The notes: generated from the letters alone by a model not told the origin. 8,757 nt of DNA from Pasteurellaceae bacterium (GCA_900756875.1 CAAELW010000035.1:1-8757), one strand, 5' to 3'. Counted from the stretch's first letter, positions 1 to 6,884 are shown. A program made the numbers and translations.

Positions 1-1028
1 AAAGTTAATAACCAGAATAATGGTTTCGCGATAAACCATGCCCAACCATAATCGACAGTTAAGTCTAAGTGGTTAGCCACTTCAGCCATTTTGTTTTGTA
101 ATTTCGGACCTGTCCATAATGAGCTGGTAATTGTTTCTGTTGCACCCGCTGGAACAGATACCACTGGGCCACGATAACCAATAGACGCAACGTTATTTTT
201 GCTGTCTGTAATACTATAAAGTTGGTTATTTACATCTTGATTTGGGATCCAAGCTGATACGAAATAGTGTTGTAAAATAGCAACCCAACCTGCTTTGGTA
301 TCGATAGAAAGGTTTTTGTCTTTCATATCGCTGAAGCTGTATTTTTTGTAATTTGTTTCAGAAGAAGAATATGCACCACCGGTATAAGTAGGCATTGCCA
401 CGTTACCGCTGCTTTCAACTAATGTGTGTTTTAATTGGCCGTAAGGTTCAACTTCAATTGCACTACCACTTTGGTTCACAATTTCAAAGTTAACACCTAC
501 ATCATAGCTATCGCGTTTTAATACAAAGATTTTACGATAAGTGACACCATCTTTTTCAAATGTTAATGGTACAGAAAGTTCATTTTGACCTTCTGCTAAT
601 TTGAAATTATCACCCGTAACTTGATATTGTGCACGACCTGCTTTTGTATCGATCCCGTTTTTACCGATTAAGCCGCTTTGTGCAATGTAAACATGCTCGT
701 TTGTATCTTTTAATAAAACGAAAGGTTCTTTTGAATTTAATTCTGCATCATATTTTAATAATTCAGAACTGATTACATCACCACCTAATGTATCCACTTT
801 CAAACGAAATACATCATTTTCTAATGTAATAATGTGACCTTTGGTTTGTGAGTCTGCCACTACTTCGGCAGATGAAGAAGAACTTGCCGGTACATCAGAA
901 GAGGCGGTTGTTGTTTGTTCCGTGGTCTGTTGTTGAACCGGTGGATTTTTATCAAGTTGCCATTGCTGATAAACAAGGAAAGAAATAAAGAGTAGTGCAA
1001 GCACTAATAGGCTACGTCTTGAGTCCAT
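1..1028 (-). CDS. yidC: Membrane protein insertase YidC, N-terminal part (cut by window edge)
   Basis: YidC inserts and folds inner-membrane proteins, alone or with SecYEG. Only the first 342 residues are present, against roughly 540 in the gamma-proteobacterial family; the rest lies beyond the left edge. Residues 4-20 ([17 protein letters not shown]) form the N-terminal membrane anchor. A low-complexity Gln/Thr/Ser linker follows (about residues 29-52), then the large periplasmic beta domain with the family pieces [12 protein letters not shown] and GRAQYQV. The final visible residues, [12 protein letters not shown] (331-342), are the start of the conserved insertase core. The ATG at 1028-1026 shares its A with the TAA of yidD (TAATG), so translation is probably coupled; only a weak GAG lies 5' of it. 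It is the last visible gene of the rpmH-rnpA-yidD-yidC cluster. Identification is firm; the conserved 5-helix core cannot be inspected here. Confidence 0.96.
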   Translation of the reverse strand, partial: MDSRRSLLVLALLFISFLVYQQWQLDKNPPVQQQTTEQTTTASSDVPASSSSSAEVVADSQTKGHIITLENDVFRLKVDTLGGDVISSELLKYDAELNSKEPFVLLKDTNEHVYIAQSGLIGKNGIDTKAGRAQYQVTGDNFKLAEGQNELSVPLTFEKDGVTYRKIFVLKRDSYDVGVNFEIVNQSGSAIEVEPYGQLKHTLVESSGNVAMPTYTGGAYSSSETNYKKYSFSDMKDKNLSIDTKAGWVAILQHYFVSAWIPNQDVNNQLYSITDSKNNVASIGYRGPVVSVPAGATETITSSLWTGPKLQNKMAEVANHLDLTVDYGWAWFIAKPLFWLLT

Positions 1029-1291
1029 TATTTTTTCTCATCGTTATTATTAATCTTTTTCGGCGGAACAGGATCGAATCCACCGGCGCTTAAGGGGTGA
1101 CATTTTAATACACGTTTTAGCGTAAGCCAACTACCTTTTAACAATCCATGTGTTTTTAACGCCTCAATACCATAGCAAGAACAGGTTGGCACAAAACGAC
1201 AACGGGGCCCAATTAAAGGGCTAATCGCTACTTGATAAAACTTAATTAAAGCGATGAGGATTTTTGTGCCAAACGAATGTGACGTGCCCAT
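1028..1291 (-). CDS. yidD: Membrane protein insertion efficiency factor YidD
   Basis: YidD is a small membrane-associated protein of the DUF37 family, thought to help YidC-dependent insertion of inner-membrane proteins. The 87-residue length is normal. The family marks are all present: an amphipathic N-terminal helix (about 9-25, [17 protein letters not shown]), the cysteine-rich motif [10 protein letters not shown] (31-40), then KCHPL (63-67) and GGFDPVP (70-76). The tail is hydrophilic and Asn/Lys-rich. The ATG at 1291-1289 has a GGA 8 nt upstream and matches the expected N-terminus. The first 46 bases overlap the 3' end of rnpA in another frame, and the stop overlaps the yidC start by one base, so the three genes are presumably translated from one message. 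The family is often listed as a putative haemolysin on old evidence, which I would not use as the name. Confidence 0.95.
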   Translation of the reverse strand: MGTSHSFGTKILIALIKFYQVAISPLIGPRCRFVPTCSCYGIEALKTHGLLKGSWLTLKRVLKCHPLSAGGFDPVPPKKINNNDEKK

Positions 1292-1614
1292 AATTTATCC
1301 AAAGTTTGTAAAAACGTTTGATTATCAAGCTGACCAATGCCACGTTTCGCCACAAAGACAAAGTCACAAGAAGGCAAATCATGTTGAGATAAACGAAAAC
1401 TTTCACGAACTAAACGTTTGATACGATTACGATCATGCGCTCGTTTAAGATGTTTTTTAGCCACAGTTAAACCTAAGCGTGGATGCTCAAGATTATTTTT
1501 GCGTGCGAGAATGGTAATTTCAGGGGTGCTTGCTCGAAACGGTTGTTCGAAGACATTTTTGAATTGAGTGGGAGTTAACAATCGTAACTCCCGAGAGAAG
1601 TTTAGCTTAATCAC
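1246..1614 (-). CDS. rnpA: Ribonuclease P protein component (C5 protein)
   Basis: RnpA is the protein subunit of RNase P. It binds the catalytic RNA and the 5' leader of precursor tRNAs. The 122-residue product has the standard fold order: N-terminal [19 protein letters not shown] with the conserved aromatic face, central LGLTVAKKH (48-55), and the RNR signature [16 protein letters not shown] (59-74) that contacts the RNA. The start is GTG (1614-1612). It is the only candidate, since the rpmH stop lies in the same frame just 12 nt upstream and no ATG falls between. I see no Shine-Dalgarno sequence before it, so expression probably depends on ribosomes finishing rpmH. The last 46 bases overlap the yidD start. 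The rpmH-rnpA pair is conserved across bacteria. Confidence 0.96.
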   Translation of the reverse strand: MIKLNFSRELRLLTPTQFKNVFEQPFRASTPEITILARKNNLEHPRLGLTVAKKHLKRAHDRNRIKRLVRESFRLSQHDLPSCDFVFVAKRGIGQLDNQTFLQTLDKLWARHIRLAQKSSSL

Positions 1615-1626
1615 TAAAAGAGGTGA

Positions 1627-1761
1627 TTATGCAGATAAACTCTTACGACCTTTAGCACGACGACGAGCTAAAACTTGACGGCCGTTTTTAGTTGCCATAC
1701 GAGCACGGAAACCGTGAGTACGGCTACGTTTTAATACAGAAGGTTGAAATGTACGTTTCAT
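1627..1761 (-). CDS. rpmH: 50S ribosomal protein L34
   Basis: L34 is a small, very basic protein of the large ribosomal subunit. The translation begins [18 protein letters not shown], continues with [20 protein letters not shown] and ends RKSLSA; this 44-residue protein is the usual length and nearly the universal sequence. The start is ATG (1761-1759) with AGGT eight bases upstream (1773-1770). It is the first gene of the cluster with rnpA, yidD and yidC, and lies divergent from dnaA. Two promoter-like elements sit upstream within the shared 318-bp region. Transcription of the cluster couples ribosome assembly, tRNA maturation and membrane insertion. Confidence 0.98.
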
Positions 1762-1790
1762 TGTAATCTACCTAAATCAAAATGGTTTAC

Positions 1791-1809
1791 TGTTTTGATA
1801 TTCAAAACA
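1791..1809 (-). repeat. Inverted repeat in the rpmH leader
   Basis: TGTTTTGA (1791-1798), three bases, then TCAAAACA (1802-1809) form a perfect 8-bp inverted repeat. It lies 30 bases upstream of the rpmH start and downstream of both candidate promoters, so it would be a small stem-loop in the 5' untranslated RNA. The arms have only two G-C pairs each. It could alternatively be a DNA operator. Confidence 0.6.
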
Positions 1810-1837
1810 CAACAAGGGTTATAAAAAATAGACCGCA

Positions 1838-1866
1838 ATTTTAATCATAAATTGGGCTTTCGTCAA
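1838..1866 (-). promoter_or_regulatory. Candidate proximal rpmH promoter
   Basis: On the minus strand, TTGACG (1866-1861) and TAAAAT (1843-1838) are separated by 17 bases; each matches the sigma-70 consensus at five of six positions. The start of transcription would be near 1831, about 70 bases before the rpmH ATG. Confidence 0.55.
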
Positions 1867-1920
1867 ATAAGAAAAGAGAAAATTCCGAAATAATCTTCCG
1901 TTTCTTCTAAAATCGTGGGG

Positions 1921-1948
1921 ATTATACGGATTTTGGGCAAAATCTCAA
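1921..1948 (-). promoter_or_regulatory. Candidate distal (main) rpmH promoter
   Basis: On the minus strand, TTGAGA (1948-1943, five of six matches) is followed after 16 bases by a perfect TATAAT (1926-1921). An A-rich stretch just upstream (complement of 1953-1969) resembles an UP element, as expected for a ribosomal protein gene. The start would fall near 1916-1913, giving a leader of about 150 bases that contains the second promoter and the inverted repeat. Confidence 0.7.
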
Positions 1949-2004
1949 GCAACCTTTTTGTCTTTTTTTGATGACCAACAGAAGATCTTTTGCCTAAATT
2001 ATTG

Positions 2005-2010
2005 TAAAAT
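2005..2010 (+). promoter_or_regulatory. Weak candidate -10 element for dnaA
   Basis: TTGTAAAAT contains TAAAAT (five of six to the -10 consensus), which would start RNA near 2017, about 60 bases before dnaA. No convincing -35 lies 16-18 bases upstream. An alternative pair, TTGCGG (2035-2040) with TATAAC (2058-2063) and a 17-base spacer, would start transcription almost inside the ribosome binding site and seems less likely. Confidence 0.3.
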
Positions 2011-2025
2011 TCTCTTCGATTTTTA

Positions 2026-2034
2026 ACCGCACTT
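2026..2034 (-). repeat. DNA uptake signal sequence, upstream of dnaA
   Basis: Exact AAGTGCGGT on the minus strand, followed there by TAAAAAT, in line with the AT-rich extension of the Hin-type uptake signal used in competence. It shares bases with the pre-dnaA hairpin. Confidence 0.9.
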
Positions 2035-2050
2035 TTGCGGCTTTTATTTT
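2027..2050 (+). terminator. GC-rich hairpin with T-rich tail upstream of dnaA (possible attenuator)
   Basis: CCGCA (2027-2031), loop CTTT, and TGCGG (2036-2040) make a 5-bp stem followed by CTTTTATTTT. This has the layout of a short intrinsic terminator on the plus strand. The left arm and loop lie inside an exact uptake signal (complement, 2026-2034). It lies ahead of dnaA rather than behind a plus-strand gene, so it would act as an attenuator on any RNA started upstream. The stem is short, and termination is only an inference. Confidence 0.4.
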
Positions 2051-2062
2051 ATATGCATATAA
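2049..2062. repeat. Perfect 14-bp palindrome before dnaA
   Basis: TTATATGCATATAA reads the same on both strands. It ends 17 bases before the GTG start and abuts the ribosome binding site. It could be an operator or part of a -10 region; the next bases on each side do not extend the symmetry. Confidence 0.55.
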
Positions 2063-2079
2063 CATAAGGATAATTTATC

Positions 2080-3447
2080 GTGAGCCTTTCTACCCTATGG
2101 CAAGATTGCTTATCTCAACTACAAGATCAGGTTTCCCCTATGGATCTCAGCACTTGGTTACGCCCACTACAAGCGGATGTAATCTCGCAAGATCAAGTGG
2201 TGTTATATGCGTCCAATATGTTTGTGAAAAGCTGGGTGGAAAATCATTACTTGGCTCAAATTCATCAAATTTGCCAAGCCCTTGCTAAAAACCCGAATTT
2301 ACACATTATCGTAAAAGAAGGGGTAAAACCAACTCCAAAAGCTGTTGAACCGTCATCAACTCAAACAGCTAATCATCAAGAAAGTGCGGTGAGTTTTCAG
2401 CAAGAATCTGATGCATCAAGCAAATTTGAATCACATCTAAATCGTAAACATTTATTTGAAAACTTTGTTGAAGGTAAATCAAACCAACTCGCCCGTGCCG
2501 TAGGTCAAAAACTTGCTCTTGCACCAGGTGAACCAACGGCAAACCCATTCTTTTTATATGGGGGTACAGGTTTAGGTAAAACCCACTTATTACACGCAAT
2601 CGGTAATGGCATTTTAGCGAATAAACCAAATGCCCGCGTGCTTTATATCCATGCTAATAATTTTATGCAGCACATGGTAAAAGCAATGCGTGATAATAAA
2701 ATGGATCAATTCAAAAAATTCTATCGTTCTCTTGATGCATTATTAGTGGATGATATTCAATTCTTCGCAGAGAAAGAAAAAACACAAGAAGAATTTTTCC
2801 ATATTTTCAATAATTTATTTGAAACTGGCCGTCAAATCATTTTGACCTCTGATCGCTATCCAAAAGAAATTGAGAAAATTGAAGAACGCCTAAAATCTCG
2901 TTTCGGATGGGGTTTAACCACTGCGATTGAGCCACCTGATTTAGAAACTCGTGTTGCGATTTTGCTGAAAAAAGCAGAAGAACATCATATGGAACTGCCG
3001 GAAGAAGTGGCATTCTTTATTGCTCAACGCTTACGCACCAATGTTCGTGAATTAGAAGGTGCGTTAAACCGTGTGAAAGCGATGCAAGACTTCAAAGGTG
3101 GTCACATTGATATTGATTTTGTCCGTGACACATTAAAAGATATTCTTGCCTTACAAGAACGTTTGGTAACCATTGAAAATATTCAGAAAGTCGTGGCAGA
3201 ATACTATCGAATTAAAGTGGCTGATTTAAAATCAAAAAGCAGAGCGAGATCAGTCACTCGCCCACGCCAAGTTGCGATGGCATTAGCAAAAGAATTAACC
3301 AATAAAAGTTTACCGGAAATTGGCCGAGCCTTTGAACGCGACCATACGACAGTCTTAAATGCTTGTCGTGAAGTGCCAAAATTCCGTGAAAAAGACAGCA
3401 GTATTCAAGAAGATTGGGCGAATTTAATTCGCACATTATCTGCATAA
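2080..3447 (+). CDS. dnaA: Chromosomal replication initiator protein DnaA
   Basis: DnaA binds DnaA boxes as an ATP-bound AAA+ protein, opens oriC and recruits DnaB; it also regulates transcription. The 455-residue product has domain I (about 1-85, [13 protein letters not shown] type), a short polar linker (about 86-120), the AAA+ domain with Walker [10 protein letters not shown] (161-169), Walker B LLVDDIQ (221-227), sensor 1 ILTSD (254-258), the arginine finger in LKSRF (Arg274) and sensor 2 in NVRELEG (Arg323). Domain IV carries [13 protein letters not shown] and [10 protein letters not shown] (421-430). The start is GTG with AAGGA (2066-2070) nine bases upstream. The loop before DHTTV (FERDHTT) is one residue shorter than E. 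coli FGGRDHTT. An uptake signal lies in the linker codons. The gene leads dnaA-dnaN-recF. Confidence 0.98.
   Translation: MSLSTLWQDCLSQLQDQVSPMDLSTWLRPLQADVISQDQVVLYASNMFVKSWVENHYLAQIHQICQALAKNPNLHIIVKEGVKPTPKAVEPSSTQTANHQESAVSFQQESDASSKFESHLNRKHLFENFVEGKSNQLARAVGQKLALAPGEPTANPFFLYGGTGLGKTHLLHAIGNGILANKPNARVLYIHANNFMQHMVKAMRDNKMDQFKKFYRSLDALLVDDIQFFAEKEKTQEEFFHIFNNLFETGRQIILTSDRYPKEIEKIEERLKSRFGWGLTTAIEPPDLETRVAILLKKAEEHHMELPEEVAFFIAQRLRTNVRELEGALNRVKAMQDFKGGHIDIDFVRDTLKDILALQERLVTIENIQKVVAEYYRIKVADLKSKSRARSVTRPRQVAMALAKELTNKSLPEIGRAFERDHTTVLNACREVPKFREKDSSIQEDWANLIRTLSA
2382..2390 (+). repeat. DNA uptake signal sequence within dnaA
   Basis: Exact AAGTGCGGT on the plus strand. It encodes ESAV (residues 101-104) in the poorly conserved domain II linker of DnaA, a place able to tolerate the fixed sequence. 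Confidence 0.9.
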
Positions 3448-3457
3448 GGAGCCAATG

Positions 3458-4558
3458 ATGCAATTTAGCATTTCAAGAGAAAATCTATTAAAACCCTTAC
3501 AGCAAGTTTGTGGCGTATTGAGCAATCGTCCGAATATTCCTGTATTAAATAATGTGTTATTACAAATTGAAGATAACCGTTTAACGATTACAGGTACAGA
3601 CCTTGAAGTTGAGCTTTCTAGCTATACTCAACTTTCTTCTTCAACCGCTGATGGTGCGTTCACCATTCCGGCTAAAAAATTCTTAGATATTTGCCGCACG
3701 CTATCAGATGAATTTGAAATTACAGTTACCTTTGAAGAAGATCGCGCAATTGTGGAGTCTGGTCGCAGTAAGTTTAATCTCACTACTCTGCCCGCTGAAG
3801 AATATCCAAATCTAACGGATTGGCAATCTGAAGTGGATTTTGCCTTACCGCAAAGCACCTTGCGTCGCTTAATTGAAGCCACCCAATTTTCAATGGCAAA
3901 CCAGGATGCCCGCTATTTCTTAAATGGCATGAAATTTGAAACGGAAGGTAATTTATTACGTACTGTTGCAACTGACGGTCACCGTCTTGCCGTTTGTACG
4001 ATCGAATTAGATCAAGATCTGCAAACCCATTCAGTTATTCTCCCTCGTAAAGGTGTATTAGAACTGAATCGCTTATTAGAAAGCAGTGACGAACTTGCTC
4101 GTTTGCAAATCGGCACAAATAACCTTCGTATTCACTTAAACCACATTGTGTTTACCTCAAAACTCATCGATGGTCGTTTCCCTGATTACCGTCGTGTATT
4201 ACCACGTAATGCAACTCGTATCGTAGAAGGTAACTGGGAAACCTTAAAACAAGCCTTTGTACGCGCATCTATCCTTTCAAATGAACGTGTACGTAGCGTG
4301 CGTTTAAACTTAAGTGAAAACCAACTTAAAATTACCGCATCTAACCCAGAACACGAAGTGGCAGAAGAGATCGTGGATGTGAATTATCAAGGTGAAGAAA
4401 TGGAAGTGGGCTTTAATGTGACTTACATTTTAGATGTATTGAACGCCTTAAAATGCCAACAAGTACGTATTCGCCTCACTGATGCGTCATCAAGCTGTTT
4501 AATTGAAAACAGCGAAGATGCAAGCGCGGAATACGTCATTATGCCAATGCGCCTCTAA
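3458..4558 (+). CDS. dnaN: DNA polymerase III beta subunit (sliding clamp)
   Basis: DnaN forms the dimeric ring that tethers DNA polymerase III to DNA and serves as a platform for clamp-binding proteins such as Hda, MutS and other polymerases. The product is 366 residues, matching E. coli, with the three repeated clamp domains. Recognisable stretches include FSISRENLLKPLQQVCGVLS at the N-terminus, RYFLNGMKFE and TVATDGHRLAV in the middle, LIDGRFPDYRRVLP, and the C-terminal EYVIMPMRL, whose residues form the rim of the protein-binding pocket. Two ATG codons are adjacent (3455 and 3458). I chose 3458 because AAGGAG (3446-3451) is six bases away from it and only three from the first, and because the family begins MQF/MKF. 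It follows dnaA by 10 bases and precedes recF by 5, in one operon. Confidence 0.97.
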   Translation: MQFSISRENLLKPLQQVCGVLSNRPNIPVLNNVLLQIEDNRLTITGTDLEVELSSYTQLSSSTADGAFTIPAKKFLDICRTLSDEFEITVTFEEDRAIVESGRSKFNLTTLPAEEYPNLTDWQSEVDFALPQSTLRRLIEATQFSMANQDARYFLNGMKFETEGNLLRTVATDGHRLAVCTIELDQDLQTHSVILPRKGVLELNRLLESSDELARLQIGTNNLRIHLNHIVFTSKLIDGRFPDYRRVLPRNATRIVEGNWETLKQAFVRASILSNERVRSVRLNLSENQLKITASNPEHEVAEEIVDVNYQGEEMEVGFNVTYILDVLNALKCQQVRIRLTDASSSCLIENSEDASAEYVIMPMRL

Positions 4559-4563
4559 GAATA

Positions 4564-5646
4564 ATGGCCATTTCCCGCTTAATTGTTGAAAAATTTAGAA
4601 ATTTAAATGCCGTGGATCTTGAATTTGATCACGGCTTTAACTTTTTAGTCGGCAATAATGGCAGCGGTAAAACGAGCTTATTAGAAGCCATTTTTTATCT
4701 CGGGCATGGACGCTCTTTCAAAAGTGCGGTTTCTAATCGAATCATTTCTTACGACGAACCCCATTTCACGCTTTTTGGCCAAATTCAAGAAAGCCAGCAT
4801 CAATGGTCTGTTGGCTTACAAAAACTTCGTCAAGGTAATACCATCGCAAAAATAAACGGTGAAGACGGTAATAAAATTGCTGATCTCGCTCACCTTTTAC
4901 CCATGCAATTAATTACGCCTGAAGGACTTACCTTATTAAATGGCGGCCCTAGTTTTCGACGTGCATTTTTAGATTGGGGCTTATTCCACCACCATAACAG
5001 TTTTCATTCCTCTTGGGTCGCATTAAACCGTTTACTAAAACAGCGGAATGCCGCATTAAGTCAAAATCAGCCTTATTCTGCAATAAAAATATGGGATATT
5101 GAATTAGCTAAATTAGCCCACCAAGTGAGCGATTGGCGAGCTGAATACGCAGAGGCTCTACGTCCTGAGATCGAAAAAACCTGCCAGTTATTTTTACCTG
5201 AATTAGAGATTACTGTTAGCTTTCATCAAGGCTGGGAGAAAGAGACAGAATATGGTGAATTACTGGCGCAAAACTTTGAGCGAGACAAAGCCATAGGCTA
5301 TACGGTTTCTGGTCCACAAAAAGCGGACTTCCGCTTTAAAGCCAATGGACTCCCCGTAGAAGATGTACTCTCTCGGGGTCAATTGAAATTATTGATGTGT
5401 GCGCTACGTTTAGCCCAGGGTGAACATTTAATGATTCAAAAACAACGTCATTGTATCTTTTTAATTGATGACTTTGCCTCAGAGTTGGATCAACATAAAC
5501 GTGCGCTTCTTGCTGAACGCTTGCAACAAAGCGGTTCTCAAGTTTTCGTAACCGCTATTACTCAAGGTCAACTCAAAGAGATGCAAGTGGGAAAAGGAAA
5601 ATTGTTCCAAGTAGATACCGGTAAGATCACCGAACTACAGTCATAA
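4564..5646 (+). CDS. recF: DNA replication and repair protein RecF
   Basis: RecF is an SMC-like ATPase that works with RecO and RecR to load RecA at single-strand gaps and stalled forks. The 360-residue length is normal. Visible motifs are Walker A GNNGSGKTS (30-38), the signature LSRGQLKLL (269-277), Walker B CIFLIDD (297-303) and the following D-loop ASELD (305-309). The ATG comes five bases after the dnaN stop, with only a weak AAGA (4557-4560) ahead of it, so translation probably depends on dnaN ribosomes. An exact uptake signal (4722-4730) encodes residues KSAV (53-56). In E. coli gyrB follows; here the operon ends at a stem-loop against the convergent nagA. Confidence 0.97.
   Translation: MAISRLIVEKFRNLNAVDLEFDHGFNFLVGNNGSGKTSLLEAIFYLGHGRSFKSAVSNRIISYDEPHFTLFGQIQESQHQWSVGLQKLRQGNTIAKINGEDGNKIADLAHLLPMQLITPEGLTLLNGGPSFRRAFLDWGLFHHHNSFHSSWVALNRLLKQRNAALSQNQPYSAIKIWDIELAKLAHQVSDWRAEYAEALRPEIEKTCQLFLPELEITVSFHQGWEKETEYGELLAQNFERDKAIGYTVSGPQKADFRFKANGLPVEDVLSRGQLKLLMCALRLAQGEHLMIQKQRHCIFLIDDFASELDQHKRALLAERLQQSGSQVFVTAITQGQLKEMQVGKGKLFQVDTGKITELQS
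4722..4730 (+). repeat. DNA uptake signal sequence within recF
   Basis: Exact AAGTGCGGT on the plus strand, encoding KSAV (residues 53-56) of RecF shortly after the Walker A helix. Confidence 0.9.
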
Positions 5647-5678
5647 AAAATAATCCGATCTGTTTAAGGATCGGATTA
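5645..5678 (-). terminator. Intrinsic terminator between convergent nagA and recF
   Basis: TAATCCGATC (5651-5660) and GATCGGATTA (5669-5678) form a perfect 10-bp stem with an 8-base loop. In the minus-strand RNA the stem runs directly into six U residues (complement of 5645-5650), a standard terminator for the nan-nag operon. The U tract overlaps the recF stop codon. On the plus strand the stem is followed by CGTTTAAAAC, a poorer tail, so it may stop dnaA-dnaN-recF transcripts less efficiently. Confidence 0.85.
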
Positions 5679-5701
5679 CGTTTAAAACAATATTATTTTT
5701 G

Positions 5702-5710
5702 ACCGCACTT
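5702..5710 (-). repeat. DNA uptake signal sequence at the nagA stop
   Basis: Exact AAGTGCGGT on the minus strand, with its first A being the last base of the nagA TAA. The AT-rich extension CAAAAATAATA follows. Confidence 0.9.
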
Positions 5711-6855
5711 TAGTTTGGTTTCCATTCGCCGTTTAATACGGTACCAATCACATCATAATCTTTTGTGAACACCGCAAAGTTTGCTACTTTACCCGCTTCA
5801 ACTGAGCCTAAACGATCATCTACACCAATTGCTCTCGCAGGGTAAAGGTTACTCATGCGAATCGCTTCTGCTAATGGAATTTCCACATATTCCACGGCAT
5901 TTTTGATGGATTCCATCATGGTAATTGATGCGCCCGCAATCGTACCATTTGCATCGTAGCAACGACCATCTTTCACATAAATCGGTTTTCCTACAAAAGT
6001 GAAGGTTTCCAATTCAGGTGGCGCCCCTGCAGCAGCAAGAGAATCGGTCACGATACAAAGTTTGTCACCTTTCGCTTTTTTATCTAAGCGAACATTACCA
6101 AAATTCACATGCACGCCATCTACAATAATGCCTGTGTAAATATCGGAGTCTAACACAGCACCAACTACGCCCATCGCACGTCCTGAGCTGATCGGCGACA
6201 TGGCATTGTGTAAGTGAGTAGCAAAAGTCGCACCTTTATGAAAAGCGGCTTTCGCTACTTCATAAGTCGCATTAGAATGACCAATAGACACAATAATGCC
6301 TGCTTTCACAAAATCAGGAATATATTGCACTGTTGGGTTTTCAGCGGCAATCGTCAGTTTAGTGATGACATCTGCATTATCACATAAGAAATCTTTCATC
6401 TCTGGCGTCGCTTCACGGATATATTCTGGGCGGTGCACCCCTTTTTTCTCAAGACTTAAATAAGGGCCTTCGATGTGTAAGCCAAGTGCTTGATTTTTAT
6501 GCTTATTCAAATACTCACGCATAATATTTACTGCACGTTTGATATCTTCATCTGGGGCAGTAATAAACGTTGGTAAGAAACTGGTACAGCCTGATTTCAA
6601 GTTCGTGGCTTGCATAATTTCTAATGTTTCCACGCTTGTTTGATCGTTAAACATCACGCCGCCACAGCCATTTAATTGCAAATCAATAAAGCCGGCTGTG
6701 AGATTATGTCCTTTTAAATCAATGGTTGTAATCCCACTTTCTAATTCACTTTGTGGAATAACAGATTGAATATATTCCCCTTCAATAACCACTGCATAAT
6801 CTCTTAACACTTCATTTTTCGTGTAGATTACGCTGTTAATTAATGCATATTTCAT
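5710..6855 (-). CDS. nagA: N-acetylglucosamine-6-phosphate deacetylase
   Basis: NagA removes acetate from GlcNAc-6-P to give GlcN-6-P, the substrate of NagB, in the cytoplasm. The 381-residue product belongs to the amidohydrolase superfamily. Motifs include FIDLQLNG (56-63) in place of the usual HxH, metal ligand Glu129 in HIEGP, His193 in IGHSNA, His214 in THLHNAMS and the catalytic Asp271 in VTDS. There are two adjacent ATG codons (6858 and 6855). I prefer 6855, seven bases from AGGA (6866-6863) and matching the MKYAL start of the family; 6858 would add one Met. It lies 36 bases after nagB and is the last gene of the operon. Its stop codon TAA merges with an uptake signal (5710-5702). Confidence 0.97.
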   Translation of the reverse strand: MKYALINSVIYTKNEVLRDYAVVIEGEYIQSVIPQSELESGITTIDLKGHNLTAGFIDLQLNGCGGVMFNDQTSVETLEIMQATNLKSGCTSFLPTFITAPDEDIKRAVNIMREYLNKHKNQALGLHIEGPYLSLEKKGVHRPEYIREATPEMKDFLCDNADVITKLTIAAENPTVQYIPDFVKAGIIVSIGHSNATYEVAKAAFHKGATFATHLHNAMSPISSGRAMGVVGAVLDSDIYTGIIVDGVHVNFGNVRLDKKAKGDKLCIVTDSLAAAGAPPELETFTFVGKPIYVKDGRCYDANGTIAGASITMMESIKNAVEYVEIPLAEAIRMSNLYPARAIGVDDRLGSVEAGKVANFAVFTKDYDVIGTVLNGEWKPN

Positions 6856-6884
6856 CATACCTTCCTAAAATCCAACTAAAATTA

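Larger units (their letters stand above)
1762..2079. other. Divergent rpmH/dnaA control region (no gene)
   Basis: This 318-bp AT-rich region between two divergent start codons has no plausible coding sequence. It holds, from left to right, the rpmH ribosome binding site, an 8-bp inverted repeat in the rpmH leader, a near-miss uptake signal (accgcaatt, 1832-1840), two minus-strand promoter candidates, a T-rich stretch (1953-1969), a weak plus-strand -10, a hairpin overlapping an exact uptake signal, and a 14-bp palindrome before dnaA. I looked for DnaA boxes (TTATCCACA and close forms) and AT-rich 13-mers and found no cluster, so this is not supported as oriC. Confidence 0.85.

Noticed and set aside
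1295..1303. TTATCCAAA, one mismatch from a consensus DnaA box
   Set aside because: It is alone, lies inside the rnpA coding region close to the yidD start, and has no partner boxes or AT-rich unwinding region nearby; a single near match is expected by chance.
1832..1840. Near-uptake signal accgcaatt in the rpmH leader
   Set aside because: One base differs from the 9-mer core; single-mismatch copies are common by chance in AT-rich DNA and its activity cannot be judged.
1762..2079. Possible origin of replication beside dnaA
   Set aside because: No cluster of DnaA boxes or 13-mer-like repeats is visible, and in Haemophilus I recall oriC lying away from dnaA.
2369..2629. Antisense open frames inside dnaA and dnaN (for example 2369-2629, 3254-3463, 3628-3882, 3783-3971) and a plus-strand frame at 2097-2288
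   Set aside because: They lie wholly or almost wholly within strongly conserved genes, show no recognisable domains and lack convincing ribosome binding sites; they are shadows.
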